Positions 1 through 8,876 of a stretch of DNA of 64,000 nucleotides are shown here, in pieces (the stretch's first letter is position 1; each line of letters starts with the position of its first letter). The stretch spans positions 1,240,001-1,304,000 of the forward strand of contig NZ_JAVQHL010000001.1 in the NCBI RefSeq assembly GCF_032670585.1, in the 5' to 3' direction. The notes under the pieces were generated by a model. It was not told the DNA's origin and ran no database searches. It was given only the letters and a program-made list of their open reading frames with translations. Position numbers and translations under genes: made by a program. The stretch is from Ostreiculturibacter nitratireducens. Its GTDB lineage: Bacteria > Pseudomonadota > Alphaproteobacteria > Rhodobacterales > Rhodobacteraceae.

Positions 1-131
1 TGGTTGCATGGTCCGGCTCTTCCTGGCCGGACCTCGCCGTCGCCTTCGCGATCGCCGGGTTGTTCCTGCATTCTTCGTGGGTCATCGTGCGCGACGCCCT
101 GAACGACATGCGGGCACCTACGGACAACTGA
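1..131 (+). CDS. Cation diffusion facilitator family transporter, C-terminal fragment
   Basis: The left window edge cuts this gene; only about 43 C-terminal codons remain, read in the frame beginning at base 3 and ending with TGA at 129-131. The tail shows WPDLAVAFAIAGLFLHSSW followed by a short charged end. This matches the last membrane-associated segment and cytoplasmic turn of CDF (CzcD/ZitB-like) divalent metal exporters, where a WPD motif precedes the final helix. The protein would export Zn, Co or Cd ions across the inner membrane. A hairpin terminator follows at once. The family call comes from this short tail only, so substrate and full length are unknown. Confidence 0.6.
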   Translation, partial: VAWSGSSWPDLAVAFAIAGLFLHSSWVIVRDALNDMRAPTDN

Positions 132-184
132 CCGTTGCTGCCAATGCGCGGGGCCAGACGTCCAAGGAAACCGCCGCGACAAGG

Positions 185-214
185 AAAAGGCCGCGGACGA
201 AACCACGGCCTTTT
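185..214. terminator. Bidirectional intrinsic terminator between CDF gene and carD
   Basis: AAAAGGCCGCGG and CCACGGCCTTTT pair around an ACGAAA loop with one mismatch. The stem is flanked by A-run and T-run on either side, so it can end transcription of the CDF gene on the plus strand and of carD on the minus strand. Confidence 0.75.
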
Positions 215-235
215 ATTACTTCTGGATGCTGAGCC

Positions 236-745
236 TCAGGCCGCGCGGGACAGAAGGACGTCGTCCACCTTCTTCTGCGCGCCCGCCTCGTCCGTGCCCG
301 AAACGGCCGCGACTTCGCGGGTCAGGCGCTCGAGAGCGGCTTCGTAGAGCTGACGCTCCGAATAGGACTGTTCGCGCTGATCGTCGGCGCGGTGCAGGTC
401 GCGCACCACTTCCGCGATCGAAAGAAGATCGCCCGAGTTGATCTTCTGTTCGTATTCCTGGGCGCGGCGCGACCACATGGCGCGCTTCACCTTGGCCTTG
501 CCCTTGAGCGTCTCGAGCGCCTTCGACACGATGTCGGGCGAAGAGAGCGAACGCATACCGATTTCGGCCGCCTTATGCGTGGGCACGCGCAACGTCATCT
601 TGTCCTTCTCGAAGGAGATGACGAACAGTTCGAGCTTGTGTCCGGCGATCTCCTGCTCCTCGATCGACATGATCTTGCCGACGCCATGAGCCGGATAGAC
701 CACGAAATCGTTGGGACGGAAATCGGTCTTCTTGGACTTGGTCAT
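236..745 (-). CDS. carD: CarD family transcriptional regulator
   Basis: A 169-residue protein of the usual alphaproteobacterial CarD length. The N-terminal Tudor-like RNA-polymerase-interacting domain (about residues 8-65) opens with FVVYPAHGVGKI and continues with a strand-rich segment. The C-terminal half (about 70-165) is helical and basic and includes the KAKVKRAMWSRRAQEYE helix typical of the DNA-contacting part. In this family the protein binds the RNA polymerase beta subunit and stabilises open promoter complexes at housekeeping promoters. The start is the ATG at 745. A sigma70-like promoter lies about 155 bases upstream, and a bidirectional terminator follows. The next gene upstream on the same strand is fdxA, an adjacency common in Rhodobacterales as I know them. 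Confidence 0.93.
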   Translation of the reverse strand: MTKSKKTDFRPNDFVVYPAHGVGKIMSIEEQEIAGHKLELFVISFEKDKMTLRVPTHKAAEIGMRSLSSPDIVSKALETLKGKAKVKRAMWSRRAQEYEQKINSGDLLSIAEVVRDLHRADDQREQSYSERQLYEAALERLTREVAAVSGTDEAGAQKKVDDVLLSRAA

Positions 746-900
746 ATGGTTCCTTCCTCGCAGGTCAACCCGGCTGTCAGCGTCACAGACTCCACCGGAG
801 AGTTCTTCACTCCGGAGGCAAGGGTGATTTGGCGCTGATTTTTCCCCCCGCGGCCGAGTGGTGCAGCAGGTGGTGTCGAGTCCTCAGATTCCTTTGCAGC

Positions 901-930
901 AATATATAGCAGAAAATGGCCCTGTTTCAA
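901..930 (-). promoter_or_regulatory. Candidate sigma70 promoter for carD
   Basis: On the minus strand TTGAAA (plus 925-930) and TATATT (plus 901-906) are separated by 18 bases. This is close to the sigma70 consensus and stands out in an otherwise GC-rich 306-base gap. Transcription would give carD a leader of roughly 150 bases. The rest of the gap (746-900 and 931-1051) shows only short self-complementary GGAG/CTCC segments and no supported gene. Confidence 0.5.
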
Positions 931-1051
931 AGGGCGGCCGGCCTGGATGGCGCTTGCCAAGATTCCTTGGCCGGACTGGGAGGATTCCGCCGGACGGAAG
1001 CTCCCGTCGACCGGGATAGGGGCCGAATCAGCGCGGATCGCGCGGACGCGG

Positions 1052-1390
1052 TCAGTCGCCCTGACCGGGTTTCTCGCTGAAGTATTTTTCCATCTTGCCG
1101 GCCTCTCCGTCGCGTTCCTCCGCCTCGGGCAGCGGGTCGCGCTTCTGGGTGATGACGGGCCAGAGTTCGGAATATTTCCGGTTGAACTCCACCCATTTCT
1201 CCATGTCGGGCTCGGTGTCGGGCCGGATCGCGTCGGCGGGGCATTCAGGTTCGCAAACGCCGCAGTCGATGCATTCGTCCGGATGGATCACGAGGAAGTT
1301 CTCACCCTCGTAGAAACAGTCCACGGGGCAGACCTCGACGCAGTCGGTGTATTTGCAGGCAATGCAGTTTTCCGTGACGACGTAGGTCAT
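1052..1390 (-). CDS. fdxA: Seven-iron ferredoxin FdxA
   Basis: A 112-residue cytoplasmic electron carrier of the Azotobacter FdI / FdxA type. Cysteines fall at 9, 12, 17, 21, 25 and 40, 43, 46, 50. In this family Cys9, 17 and 50 hold a [3Fe-4S] cluster, and Cys21, 40, 43 and 46 hold a [4Fe-4S] cluster. The acidic C-terminal extension after residue 52 is also typical. It sits downstream of the S4-domain and helicase genes on the same strand, with a 107-base gap, and upstream of carD. The electron partner cannot be deduced here. Confidence 0.92.
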   Translation of the reverse strand: MTYVVTENCIACKYTDCVEVCPVDCFYEGENFLVIHPDECIDCGVCEPECPADAIRPDTEPDMEKWVEFNRKYSELWPVITQKRDPLPEAEERDGEAGKMEKYFSEKPGQGD

Positions 1391-1497
1391 TCTGGCACCA
1401 GGGACGAGGTTGCTTTCGCCGCTACCTAGCTTCTGTGCCCCGGGCGATCAAGACGAAGACGTCGGGAAAGTCCGCGCTGATTGCCGCAAGGCCGATA

Positions 1498-1821
1498 TCA
1501 GGGCGACGGTTCCGTTTCCGGCGGCGCGTCCGGAACCGGCGTTCCTTGCGGAGAGTCCAGATCGACATAGAGCGTCTGCGCCTCGCTCGCCGGGCCGCGA
1601 CGGTCGCCCGGGGCGACCACACGCACGAGGCGGATGCGCCCGCCCTGCGGGAAAGTCAGCGTGTCGCCGGGGCCGACGGGCTGGGCGGGCTTGGCCACCC
1701 GCCGCCCGTTCACGCGGACCTTGCCAGAGGATACGACCTCGGCCGCGAGCCCGCGCGACTTGAAGAAGCGCGCGTGCCACAGCCATTTGTCGAGCCGAAT
1801 CCGGTCCTCAGCTTCCGCCAA
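1498..1821 (-). CDS. S4-domain RNA-binding protein (Hsp15-like)
   Basis: A 107-residue protein whose residues 7-75 form an S4 RNA-binding domain: IRLDKWLWHARFFKSR, then a KVRVNGRRV strand-turn and a PGDTLTF strand. This resembles Hsp15 (HslR), which binds free 50S subunits carrying nascent chains. The C-terminus is a short Pro-rich tail. The start ATG at 1821 lies 3 bases after the stop of the upstream helicase gene, so the two are almost certainly co-transcribed and both concern RNA. HslR identity in the strict sense is inference. Confidence 0.85.
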   Translation of the reverse strand: MAEAEDRIRLDKWLWHARFFKSRGLAAEVVSSGKVRVNGRRVAKPAQPVGPGDTLTFPQGGRIRLVRVVAPGDRRGPASEAQTLYVDLDSPQGTPVPDAPPETEPSP

Positions 1822-1824
1822 GGC

Positions 1825-4590
1825 TCAGATCTTGTCGCGCAGCCCCATGAGGGCGGCGGCGAAGGGGTTGTCGGGATCGATGCGCTCCTTCTTCGGCGGA
1901 CGCGCCTCGAAGCTCTTGCCACCCCGGTCCTGCGGGCGCCCTTTCGGCTTGCCCTTCGGCTTGCCTTCGCCGCGCGGTTTGCCCTCGGCGCGCTCGCGCC
2001 GCTCGCCGGGCTTGCCCTTGCGCTCGGGCCGTTCGCCACGCGGCTCGCGCCGTTCCGCGCGCGGACGGGGCGCCCAGGTGAAGGTGTAGAACACCTCCAT
2101 CTCGGGTTCACCCGAGGCTTCCGGTTCGGCCTGGCGGAGGACCGATTCCTCCTCCGGGATCGGGTTGGAGGATTTCCCCTCCGCCGGTTCGGCCGGCTCG
2201 GGCGCTACCGCCTTGACCTTCTCGCGTTCGCCCTTCTCGGCCTTGTAGCCGAGGCCGCCCATCAGGTCGGCGAACTGGTCGAGCGTCATGCCCGTGATCG
2301 AAAGCATGTCGGCGGTCGCCTCGAACCCGGCACGGCTGTCCTTGGTGCGCAGGAGGTCAGCAAGGCGTTCCAGCATGTCGATGCGGATCGCGCGGGCCCC
2401 GGCCGGGCGATAGCCCGACAGCGTGTAATGTTCCATCGGCACGTCCGGCAGGTTCGGGATCGTGACGAGGCCCGGAGGCGGGCTTTCGGGGAATTCCGAG
2501 AGGCCATTGGCGAGCGACCACACAACGAGGCGCAACCGCGTCGGGGCGGGCTTCAGCAGCGCCGGCAGGAAGATCGTGTATTGGCCGAAACGGACGCCGT
2601 GCTTGCGCAGCGCGCCGCGCGCTTCCTGGTCAAGCTCCTTGACCTCGGAAGCCACGGATTCACGCGGCAGCACGCCGAGAGCCTCGACAAGGCGGAAGGC
2701 GAAGCCGCGGGCGAGCCCGGTGAGCGTTTCGTCGCGCTGCATGGCGAGAAGCGGCTCGAACAGCGCCGCGACCTTGCGGTCGATGAAATGCTGAAGCCGG
2801 CGGCGCACCTTCTCGGCGACGTCGGGACCGGCCTCTTCGTCCACGAATGCCTCGACCTGCGGCTTCAACGCATCGGCGCCGGCGACAAGCTTGCCCACCG
2901 CGCTCGAGCCCCACATGAGGCCGCCCTGCTCGGTGAAGTCGAACTCGGTATCGGGCGCGTTGTAGAAGCGGTCAGCGCGCAGGTGGAATTCGGGGCGGAG
3001 CGCCTGTACGGCGGCCTGGCGCAGTGTCTTCGCCTCCTCCGGGGACGCGGAGCCGTCCTGACGGAAGCGGAAGCCCTCGAGCCGACCGACGAATTCTCCT
3101 TCGACGGTCACCTCACCCTTGTCGTTCACCTCGGCCACCAAAGCCTCCTTCTGTTTGAGCCGGCGCATCAAGACAGATGTGCGCCGGTCCACGAAACGCG
3201 CGGTCAGCGCGCCATGCAGCGCGTCCGACAGGCGGTCTTCTACCTCGCGCGTTCGCCCTCGCCAATGGCTTTCGTCGGCCACCCAGCCCTTGCGTTGTGC
3301 GACATATGTCCATGTGCGGATATACGCGAGCCGCTTCGACAGAGTGTCGATGTCACCCTCGGTCCGGTCGATGCGCGCGATCTGCGCCGCGAGCCAGTCG
3401 TCGGGGACGTGGCCCTGGTCGTGCAGGAAGCCGAAGATCCGGGCGAGGAGCGTCGAGTGTTCGTGCGGCGAGATCGAGCGGAAGTCGGGGATTCGGCAGG
3501 CGTCCCAGAGGAGTTTCACGTCACGGGGCCCCGAGAGGCGACTGCGGATGTCCGGTAGCTCGGCGAGCGTCTTGAGGGCGACGACGTCGTCGGCCTCCCG
3601 CCCCCGCTGCAGCCAGGGGTCGTCGGAAGACGCCTCCAGCGAGGCGATAAGGCGATCGGTCGAGCCGAAGTCGAGATCGGCGGAGCGCCAGTTCAGCCGC
3701 TGGATCGGGGAGAAGCGGTGGTTCTCGACCGCCTCGACGACTTCCGGGGAAAGCGGGCCGGCCTCCCCGGTCACGCCGAAGCTGCCGGGGGAAAGGTGGC
3801 GGCCCGCCCGCCCGGCGATCTGTCCGATTTCGTGCGGGAAGAGCGCGCGGATCCGGCGGCCGTCGAACTTGGCGGTGGACGAGAAGGCGACATGGCCGAT
3901 GTCGAGGTTCAGCCCCATCCCGATCGCATCCGTGGCGACGAGGTAGTCCACGTCGCCGTTCTGATACATCTCGACCTGAGCATTGCGCGTGCGGGGGCTG
4001 AGGGCGCCCATGACGACCGCCGCGCCGCCCTTCTGGCGACGGAGGAGTTCGGCGATCGCATACACATTCTCAACCGAAAAGCCGACAATTGCCGACCTTC
4101 CCGGCATCCGGCTTATCTTTTTCGAACCTGACCAGCTCAGTTCCGAAAACCTGTCGCGGCGGACGAACTGCACCCTCGGCACCAGTGCTGCGATCGCGCC
4201 GCGCATGGTGTCGGAGCCGAGAAACAGCGTTTCGTGAAGACCACGCGCCCGGAGAAGACGGTCGGTGAAGACATGCCCGCGCTCCGGGTCGGCGCAAAGC
4301 TGGATCTCGTCCACGGCGACGAAATCGGCGCCGATGCCTTCCGGCATCGCCTCGACCGTGCAGACCCAGTACTGCACCCGTTCGGGCACGATCCGCTCTT
4401 CGCCGGTTACCAGCGCGACGACGGAGGGGCCGCGCGCGGCGACGATGCGGTCGTAGACCTCGCGCGCGAGAAGGCGCAAAGGCAGGCCGATCACGCCCGT
4501 GCGGTGCGCCAGCATCCGCTCGATGGCGTAATGTGTCTTGCCGGTATTCGTCGGCCCGAGGACCGCCGTGATCCGCGTCTCGGCTGCCAT
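1825..4590 (-). CDS. SUV3-like DEAD/DExH RNA helicase
   Basis: A 921-residue SF2 helicase resembling mitochondrial SUV3 (SUPV3L1), the helicase of the mitochondrial RNA degradosome. Visible motifs are Walker A GPTNTGKT (12-19), DEIQ (94-97) in place of DExH, and motif VI QIAGRAGR (257-264). The middle holds the SUV3 C-terminal helical region. The last 100 residues are very rich in Arg, Lys, Gly and Pro (EGKPRGEGKPKGKPKGRP), a likely flexible RNA-binding tail. Alphaproteobacteria carry this gene as the bacterial relative of the mitochondrial enzyme. It is followed at 3 bases by an S4 RNA-binding gene, which supports a role in RNA or ribosome metabolism. Confidence 0.9.
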   Translation of the reverse strand: MAAETRITAVLGPTNTGKTHYAIERMLAHRTGVIGLPLRLLAREVYDRIVAARGPSVVALVTGEERIVPERVQYWVCTVEAMPEGIGADFVAVDEIQLCADPERGHVFTDRLLRARGLHETLFLGSDTMRGAIAALVPRVQFVRRDRFSELSWSGSKKISRMPGRSAIVGFSVENVYAIAELLRRQKGGAAVVMGALSPRTRNAQVEMYQNGDVDYLVATDAIGMGLNLDIGHVAFSSTAKFDGRRIRALFPHEIGQIAGRAGRHLSPGSFGVTGEAGPLSPEVVEAVENHRFSPIQRLNWRSADLDFGSTDRLIASLEASSDDPWLQRGREADDVVALKTLAELPDIRSRLSGPRDVKLLWDACRIPDFRSISPHEHSTLLARIFGFLHDQGHVPDDWLAAQIARIDRTEGDIDTLSKRLAYIRTWTYVAQRKGWVADESHWRGRTREVEDRLSDALHGALTARFVDRRTSVLMRRLKQKEALVAEVNDKGEVTVEGEFVGRLEGFRFRQDGSASPEEAKTLRQAAVQALRPEFHLRADRFYNAPDTEFDFTEQGGLMWGSSAVGKLVAGADALKPQVEAFVDEEAGPDVAEKVRRRLQHFIDRKVAALFEPLLAMQRDETLTGLARGFAFRLVEALGVLPRESVASEVKELDQEARGALRKHGVRFGQYTIFLPALLKPAPTRLRLVVWSLANGLSEFPESPPPGLVTIPNLPDVPMEHYTLSGYRPAGARAIRIDMLERLADLLRTKDSRAGFEATADMLSITGMTLDQFADLMGGLGYKAEKGEREKVKAVAPEPAEPAEGKSSNPIPEEESVLRQAEPEASGEPEMEVFYTFTWAPRPRAERREPRGERPERKGKPGERRERAEGKPRGEGKPKGKPKGRPQDRGGKSFEARPPKKERIDPDNPFAAALMGLRDKI

Positions 4591-4616
4591 TTGAGACTCC
4601 AGAAGCGTCAGAGGGC

Positions 4617-5174
4617 CTAGATGTCGGTACCCTGCAGCGCCCGTTCAAGGCGCGACACCGCGCCTTTTAGGTCTGGTCGGTTCGGATGTATAGCCCGCGC
4701 GGCGCGGTAGGCCTTGAGCGCCGCCTCTTCGTTCCCCATCTCTTCAAGTATCATGCCGAGACCGCCGAGCGCGCCGAAATGACGCGGTTCGAGTGCCAGC
4801 GTGTGCTGGATGTCGGACAGCGAGGGGCCAAGATAGCCGCCAAGGAAATAGGCGGTTGCCCGCGCATTCCAACCCTCGGGGAAGTCAGGGGCATGGTCGG
4901 TCAGGGCGGTCAGATGCTCGATGGCGGCTTCGTAATCGCCCGCCCCGATCGCCTGCTCGCCCCGCTTGAGGAGAAGATCCATCGCAGGCGAGCCGGATTT
5001 CGACCATTCGCGCAGGATGTCCGATTCGACCCGTTGCCATTCGGGATTGTCGGGTTGGGCCAGTTCCGCGAACAGTTCATCGAGCGGCGCGGCGACGGCC
5101 GGCGATGCGGCGGAAACGAAAACGACGCAACTTGCCGTTACGGCGCATTTGAGAAGGGTGGCAAAGGCTTTCAT
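4617..5174 (-). CDS. Tetratricopeptide-repeat protein, exported
   Basis: A 185-residue protein starting with a Sec-type signal peptide (about residues 1-28, ending AAVAA-like at SPAVAAP). The mature part has at least three helix-turn-helix TPR units between residues 70 and 180, with the alternating small/aromatic pattern seen in GDYEAAIEHL, PEGWNARATAYFLGG and NEEAALKAYRAARAIHP. TPR domains bind other proteins, so a periplasmic scaffolding role is likely. No enzymatic domain is seen. It ends 26 bases before the SUV3-like helicase start on the same strand and is divergent from the SCP2 gene. Confidence 0.85.
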   Translation of the reverse strand: MKAFATLLKCAVTASCVVFVSAASPAVAAPLDELFAELAQPDNPEWQRVESDILREWSKSGSPAMDLLLKRGEQAIGAGDYEAAIEHLTALTDHAPDFPEGWNARATAYFLGGYLGPSLSDIQHTLALEPRHFGALGGLGMILEEMGNEEAALKAYRAARAIHPNRPDLKGAVSRLERALQGTDI

Positions 5175-5231
5175 AACCCTTAAGAGTGTAGACTAAGCGC
5201 GGGGAAAAACGAGAGCCCCCGCCATCACTTT

Positions 5232-5531
5232 TTGGAGGACTGGATGAGCGATGTTGTGACGGCGGCCGTGGTCGCGCTGAACGAGAAGGTGGCCGGCGGT
5301 TTCACCGGGACGGCAAAGTTCGTGATCTCGGGCGAGGGCTCGCTGATTCTCGACGCGAACGGCGCGCGCGAAGGCGATGATGACGCCGACGTCACGCTGA
5401 CGGCGGATGCCGAGACGTTCCAGGGGATCCTGTCGGGCGACGTGAATCCGACCGCGGCCTTCATGACCGGCAAGCTCACGGTCGACGGCGATATGGGGCT
5501 TGCCATGCAACTGGGTGCCTTCCTGTCGTGA
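5232..5531 (+). CDS. SCP2 sterol-binding domain protein
   Basis: A 99-residue protein that is essentially one SCP2 domain. It shows an amphipathic first helix (VAALNEKVAGGF), a TAKFVISGEGSLILD sheet, an ADVTLTADAETFQGILSG segment, and the closing GKLTVDGDMGLAMQLGAF. Such domains carry a hydrophobic pocket for fatty acyl or sterol-like ligands; in bacteria the natural ligand is generally unknown. The TGA overlaps the GTG start of the following alpha/beta hydrolase, so the two proteins are probably made together and may share a lipid substrate. Confidence 0.9.
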   Translation: MEDWMSDVVTAAVVALNEKVAGGFTGTAKFVISGEGSLILDANGAREGDDDADVTLTADAETFQGILSGDVNPTAAFMTGKLTVDGDMGLAMQLGAFLS

Positions 5532-6487
5532 AACTCCTGTCCGCCCCCTTCTTCCAGGACATCGCGAAAGCGCCGGAGGGCGGAGAGGCGTTCTGGATCA
5601 CGACCGAGGACAGGGTGCGGATCCGTGTGGCCGCATGGGGCAAGGGCAACCTCGGGACGGTGTTCCTGTTTCCCGGGCGGACGGAATACGTCGAGAAATA
5701 CGGCCCCCCGGCGGCGGAATTCGCGGCGCGGGGCTATGCGACGATCGTGGTGGACTGGCGAGGCCAGGGCTTGGCCGATCGCCCTCTCCCCGACCGCGAA
5801 ACGGGGCATGTCTCCGGCTTCGCGGACTACCAGATGGACGTGGCGGCGGTGGAGGCCGTGGCGCGCGAACTCGGCCTGCCCGAGCCGTTCTTCCTCGTCG
5901 CCCATTCGATGGGCGGAGCCATCGCCTTCCGGTCGCTGATAGAGGGCCGGCCTTTCCGCGCCGCGGCCTTTTCCGCGCCGATGTGGGGAATCAAGATCGC
6001 CCCGACGCTCAGACCGGTCGCCTGGGTTCTTGCCGCGACAAGCCGGAGAATCGGCCAGGCCCATCGCTATGCGCCGGGGACCGGCCCGGTCGATCTGGAG
6101 CGTGATTACGTCTTCGAAGGGAACACGCTGACGACCGACCCGGAGATGTTCGCCTTTCAGCGCCGGCAGGTCGAGATGTATCCCGAACTTGCGCTGGGCG
6201 GGCCAAGCCTGCACTGGCTGCACGAGGCGCTGCGCGAGACGCGAGGACTGAGGGCGCTTCCCTCCCCTGAGATTCCGGTGCTGACGGCGCTCGGAACGAA
6301 CGAGCGCGTGGTGGAGCCGCGGAATGTGCATGATCGGATGCAGCGCTGGCCGAAGGGCCGATTCAACCTGTTCGAGGGCGCCGAGCACGAAATGATGATG
6401 GAGCGGCCGGAGGTCCGGACGGAGTTCTATGACCAGGCAGCCGAGCTCTTCGATCTGCCCTCCCGCGTGCGTTCGCGGGCGAGCTGA
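5528..6487 (+). CDS. Alpha/beta hydrolase, lysophospholipase-like
   Basis: A 319-residue serine hydrolase. The nucleophile elbow is AHSMGG with Ser127, preceded by the GRT oxyanion region near residue 51 and a DWRGQG strand-turn at 76-81. A late Asp/His pair (His at EGAEHEMMMER near residue 289) can complete the triad. The family (PldB-like monoacylglycerol lipase/lysophospholipase) cleaves acyl esters. It starts at GTG 5528, overlapping the SCP2 stop by four bases (GTGA), which indicates translational coupling. The exact substrate is unknown. Confidence 0.88.
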   Translation: MKLLSAPFFQDIAKAPEGGEAFWITTEDRVRIRVAAWGKGNLGTVFLFPGRTEYVEKYGPPAAEFAARGYATIVVDWRGQGLADRPLPDRETGHVSGFADYQMDVAAVEAVARELGLPEPFFLVAHSMGGAIAFRSLIEGRPFRAAAFSAPMWGIKIAPTLRPVAWVLAATSRRIGQAHRYAPGTGPVDLERDYVFEGNTLTTDPEMFAFQRRQVEMYPELALGGPSLHWLHEALRETRGLRALPSPEIPVLTALGTNERVVEPRNVHDRMQRWPKGRFNLFEGAEHEMMMERPEVRTEFYDQAAELFDLPSRVRSRAS

Positions 6488-6493
6488 GGGGGC

Positions 6494-6973
6494 CTATTCC
6501 GGGTGCCCCGGCACTTTCCTGGACGGAGCGGCATAGGGCTTGGTCACGTCGCGAAGCGTCAGGTCGACACATTCCACATCCGCGCGGATCGCGCCGTCAC
6601 CCGCGAGGGTCAGAACGATCCGCCCGGTCCCGTCATCGCCCGGTTCCCAGCCAACCGAGAGGAGCGAAAGAACGGTGTCCCGTTCCTGACGGTTGATCCC
6701 CTGGCTCGCCACTCCGGTCACATCGCCGATCGCAAGAACCGACCGGACACGTTCGTAGGGCCGTTGCTGACGTTCCGCGAGCGCCCGGTCTTCCCAGCGG
6801 AAACGGTTCAGAAGGAGCGAGAGGCGGCGCGCCTTCGGCTCCCATTTGATCTCGGTGATCGGGAAGATCGCGTCCTGGATCAGCGCGGAGATGACCGCGA
6901 CGCTGTCCGCGTCGAAGGCCTTGAGATGAAGGGCGCTCTCCGCCCCGTCCTCGAACCGCGCGTCCTGGCTCAT
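6494..6973 (-). CDS. DUF2948 family protein
   Basis: A 159-residue conserved protein without assigned function. Its N-terminal half carries the [20 protein letters not shown] and [14 protein letters not shown] segments I recognise from DUF2948, a family found in Rhodobacterales and related alphaproteobacteria, often beside murA. No signal peptide, membrane segment or catalytic motif is visible. Its ATG overlaps the murA stop by four bases, so it is co-translated with cell-wall synthesis, which hints at but does not prove a related role. Confidence 0.85.
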   Translation of the reverse strand: MSQDARFEDGAESALHLKAFDADSVAVISALIQDAIFPITEIKWEPKARRLSLLLNRFRWEDRALAERQQRPYERVRSVLAIGDVTGVASQGINRQERDTVLSLLSVGWEPGDDGTGRIVLTLAGDGAIRADVECVDLTLRDVTKPYAAPSRKVPGHPE

Positions 6974-8241
6974 TCCCCCTTGACCCTTTCGATCGTCGCC
7001 CCCACGGCAGAGAGCTTTTCCTCCACTCTCTCATAGCCGCGGTCGAGGTGATAGACCCGGCTGACCAGAGTTTCGCCCTCTGCGGCGAGGCCCGCAAGGA
7101 TGAGACTCACCGAAGCGCGCAGGTCCGTTGCCATGACGCGCGCGCCCTTGAGCCGCTCCACGCCGGTCACGGTGGCGGTGCCGCCGTGAACCTCGATGCT
7201 CGCCCCCATGCGCATGAGTTCCGGCGCATGCATGAACCGGTTCTCGAAGATCCGTTCCTCGAGGACCGAGGTGCCCTCCGCGGTGCAGAGAAGCGCCATC
7301 ATCTGCGCCTGTAGATCGGTCGGGAAACCCGGGAAGGGTTCGGTGACCACGTTGACCGCGTTCACGCGTCCGTTCCGCCGCGCGACCTTTAGCCCGCGCT
7401 CCGTTTCCTCGACATGGATCCCCGCCGCGTCGAGTTTCTCACAGAAGGAACCGACAAGCTCCATCCGGCCGCCGAGGCATTCCACCTCGCCGCCGCAGAT
7501 GGCGGGCGCGAGCATGTAGGTACCAAGCTCGATTCGATCGACGACGACGGGATGGGTCGCGCCGTGCAGTCGGTCCGTGCCTTCGATGGTGATCGTCGAG
7601 GTTCCCTCGCCTTCGATCTTCGCGCCCATCTGCCGGAGGCATTGGGCAAGGTCCACGATCTCGGGCTCGCGGGCGGCGTTCTTAAGGACCGTCGTGCCCT
7701 TGGCCAGCGTCGCGGCCATGAGCGCGTTCTCCGTCGCGCCGACCGACACCATCGGAAACTCGAACTCAGCGCCATGCAGCCCGCCCGGCGGGGCCTTGGC
7801 GTGGACGTAACCCTCGCGCAGGTCGAGTTCCGCCCCCATCGCCTCGAGCGCCCTGAGATGCAGATCGACCGGCCGCGCCCCGATGGCGCAGCCGCCGGGA
7901 AGCGAGACCACGGCCCGCCCTGCCCGCGCGAGAAGCGGCCCGAGCACGAGGATCGACGCGCGCATCTTGCGCACGATCTCGTAGTCGGCAGTGACATTGT
8001 TGAGGTCGTGCCCGGAGAGCGCGAGTACCTGCCCGGATTGCAGATGCGTCACCTCGGCGCCGAGGGACTGCAGGAGTTCCGTCATCGTTCGGATGTCGGA
8101 AAGCCTTGGGGCGTTCGTCAGGGTCAGCGGCTCCTCCGACAGAAGCGCCGCCGGCATCACCGCCAGACAGGCATTCTTGGCCCCCGCGATCGGGATCTGG
8201 CCGTGAAGGGGCGAGCCGCCCGTGACAATGATCGAATCCAT
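6970..8241 (-). CDS. murA: UDP-N-acetylglucosamine 1-carboxyvinyltransferase
   Basis: A 423-residue MurA of standard length. It transfers enolpyruvate from PEP to UDP-GlcNAc, the first committed step of peptidoglycan synthesis, in the cytoplasm. Key residues are present: Lys22 in AGAKNACL, and the active-site loop [14 protein letters not shown] with Cys118, the fosfomycin target. Having Cys rather than Asp here predicts a fosfomycin-sensitive enzyme. The inside-out barrel repeats [14 protein letters not shown] and [15 protein letters not shown] are visible. The DUF2948 gene overlaps its 3' end by four bases; upstream lies a 45-codon basic ORF on the same strand. Confidence 0.97.
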   Translation of the reverse strand: MDSIIVTGGSPLHGQIPIAGAKNACLAVMPAALLSEEPLTLTNAPRLSDIRTMTELLQSLGAEVTHLQSGQVLALSGHDLNNVTADYEIVRKMRASILVLGPLLARAGRAVVSLPGGCAIGARPVDLHLRALEAMGAELDLREGYVHAKAPPGGLHGAEFEFPMVSVGATENALMAATLAKGTTVLKNAAREPEIVDLAQCLRQMGAKIEGEGTSTITIEGTDRLHGATHPVVVDRIELGTYMLAPAICGGEVECLGGRMELVGSFCEKLDAAGIHVEETERGLKVARRNGRVNAVNVVTEPFPGFPTDLQAQMMALLCTAEGTSVLEERIFENRFMHAPELMRMGASIEVHGGTATVTGVERLKGARVMATDLRASVSLILAGLAAEGETLVSRVYHLDRGYERVEEKLSAVGATIERVKGE

Positions 8242-8253
8242 CCGCCTGCCTTC

Positions 8254-8391
8254 TTATGCTTTCTTTTCCGCTTCCCGCGCCTTGGCCTGCGCCTTGCGGC
8301 GCTGGAGATTTGCCTTGAGCGCAGCCTTGAGCCGCGCCTCGCGGCTATCGGGCTGGGCCTTGGCGGAGGGTTTACCGGGTTTTTCCGTCAT
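8254..8391 (-). CDS. Small basic helical protein, function unknown
   Basis: A 45-codon frame from ATG at 8391 to TAA at 8256-8254. The product begins MTEKPGKPSAKAQPDSREAR and is dominated by Lys, Ala, Arg and Gln (LKAALKANLQRRKAQAKARE). It has no aromatic residues or cysteines and is predicted to be a single charged helix. It lies 12 bases upstream of the murA start on the same strand. I recall similar 40-60 residue basic proteins upstream of murA in Rhodobacterales, but no function. Codon use is like the neighbours. Confidence 0.6.
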   Translation of the reverse strand: MTEKPGKPSAKAQPDSREARLKAALKANLQRRKAQAKAREAEKKA

Positions 8392-8479
8392 GGCGCTTCT
8401 CTACACCTGCGTGAAGAAAGGGTCCAGAATGCGCTTGCGTCGGGCACGGTTTGCCACTAACACCCGCGAGCGAAATCCG

Positions 8480-8554
<75 letters not shown>

Positions 8555-8876
8555 TTTCCTTCCAGGATCGTCCCGGCATACGCGCTTGAGCGCAAGGCAA
8601 TTCGCGATTCCTCTGACGGGCATTTCGCGGACCGCCGTGCGTATCGGGAACCTCGGTGACGTGCCGCGCGATTCGTCGTCAGCGGCGGGTCGCACTCCGG
8701 TCCGCGGACCTGTCCGGCCGCCTTACGCATGGGTTCCGGCCGCGCCACGACGGGCGCGCGCATCCGCCGCAATTGAAAACTGCTTTCCGCTTCGGCATAT
8801 TCTTTCGTCAGAGCAGGCGCTCGGGGAATCCGGAAAACCGGGTCCGGGCACGAGTGACGGATTGAGGCAGACAGAC
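8555..8876. other. Intergenic stretch with no supported gene
   Basis: This is 322 bases between tRNA-Thr and the small secreted protein. I see no frame with family features, no tRNA-like fold and no strong terminator. It is a possible promoter region for the downstream gene; AT-richer sequence (TTGAAAACTGCTTTCC near 8775) is the likeliest site. Confidence 0.4.

Noticed and set aside
1435..3558. A 707-codon plus-strand open frame opposite the SUV3-like helicase and S4 genes
   Set aside because: It is antisense to two well-supported genes, its product is rich in Arg, His and Leu with no family features, and long antisense frames are common in GC-rich DNA.
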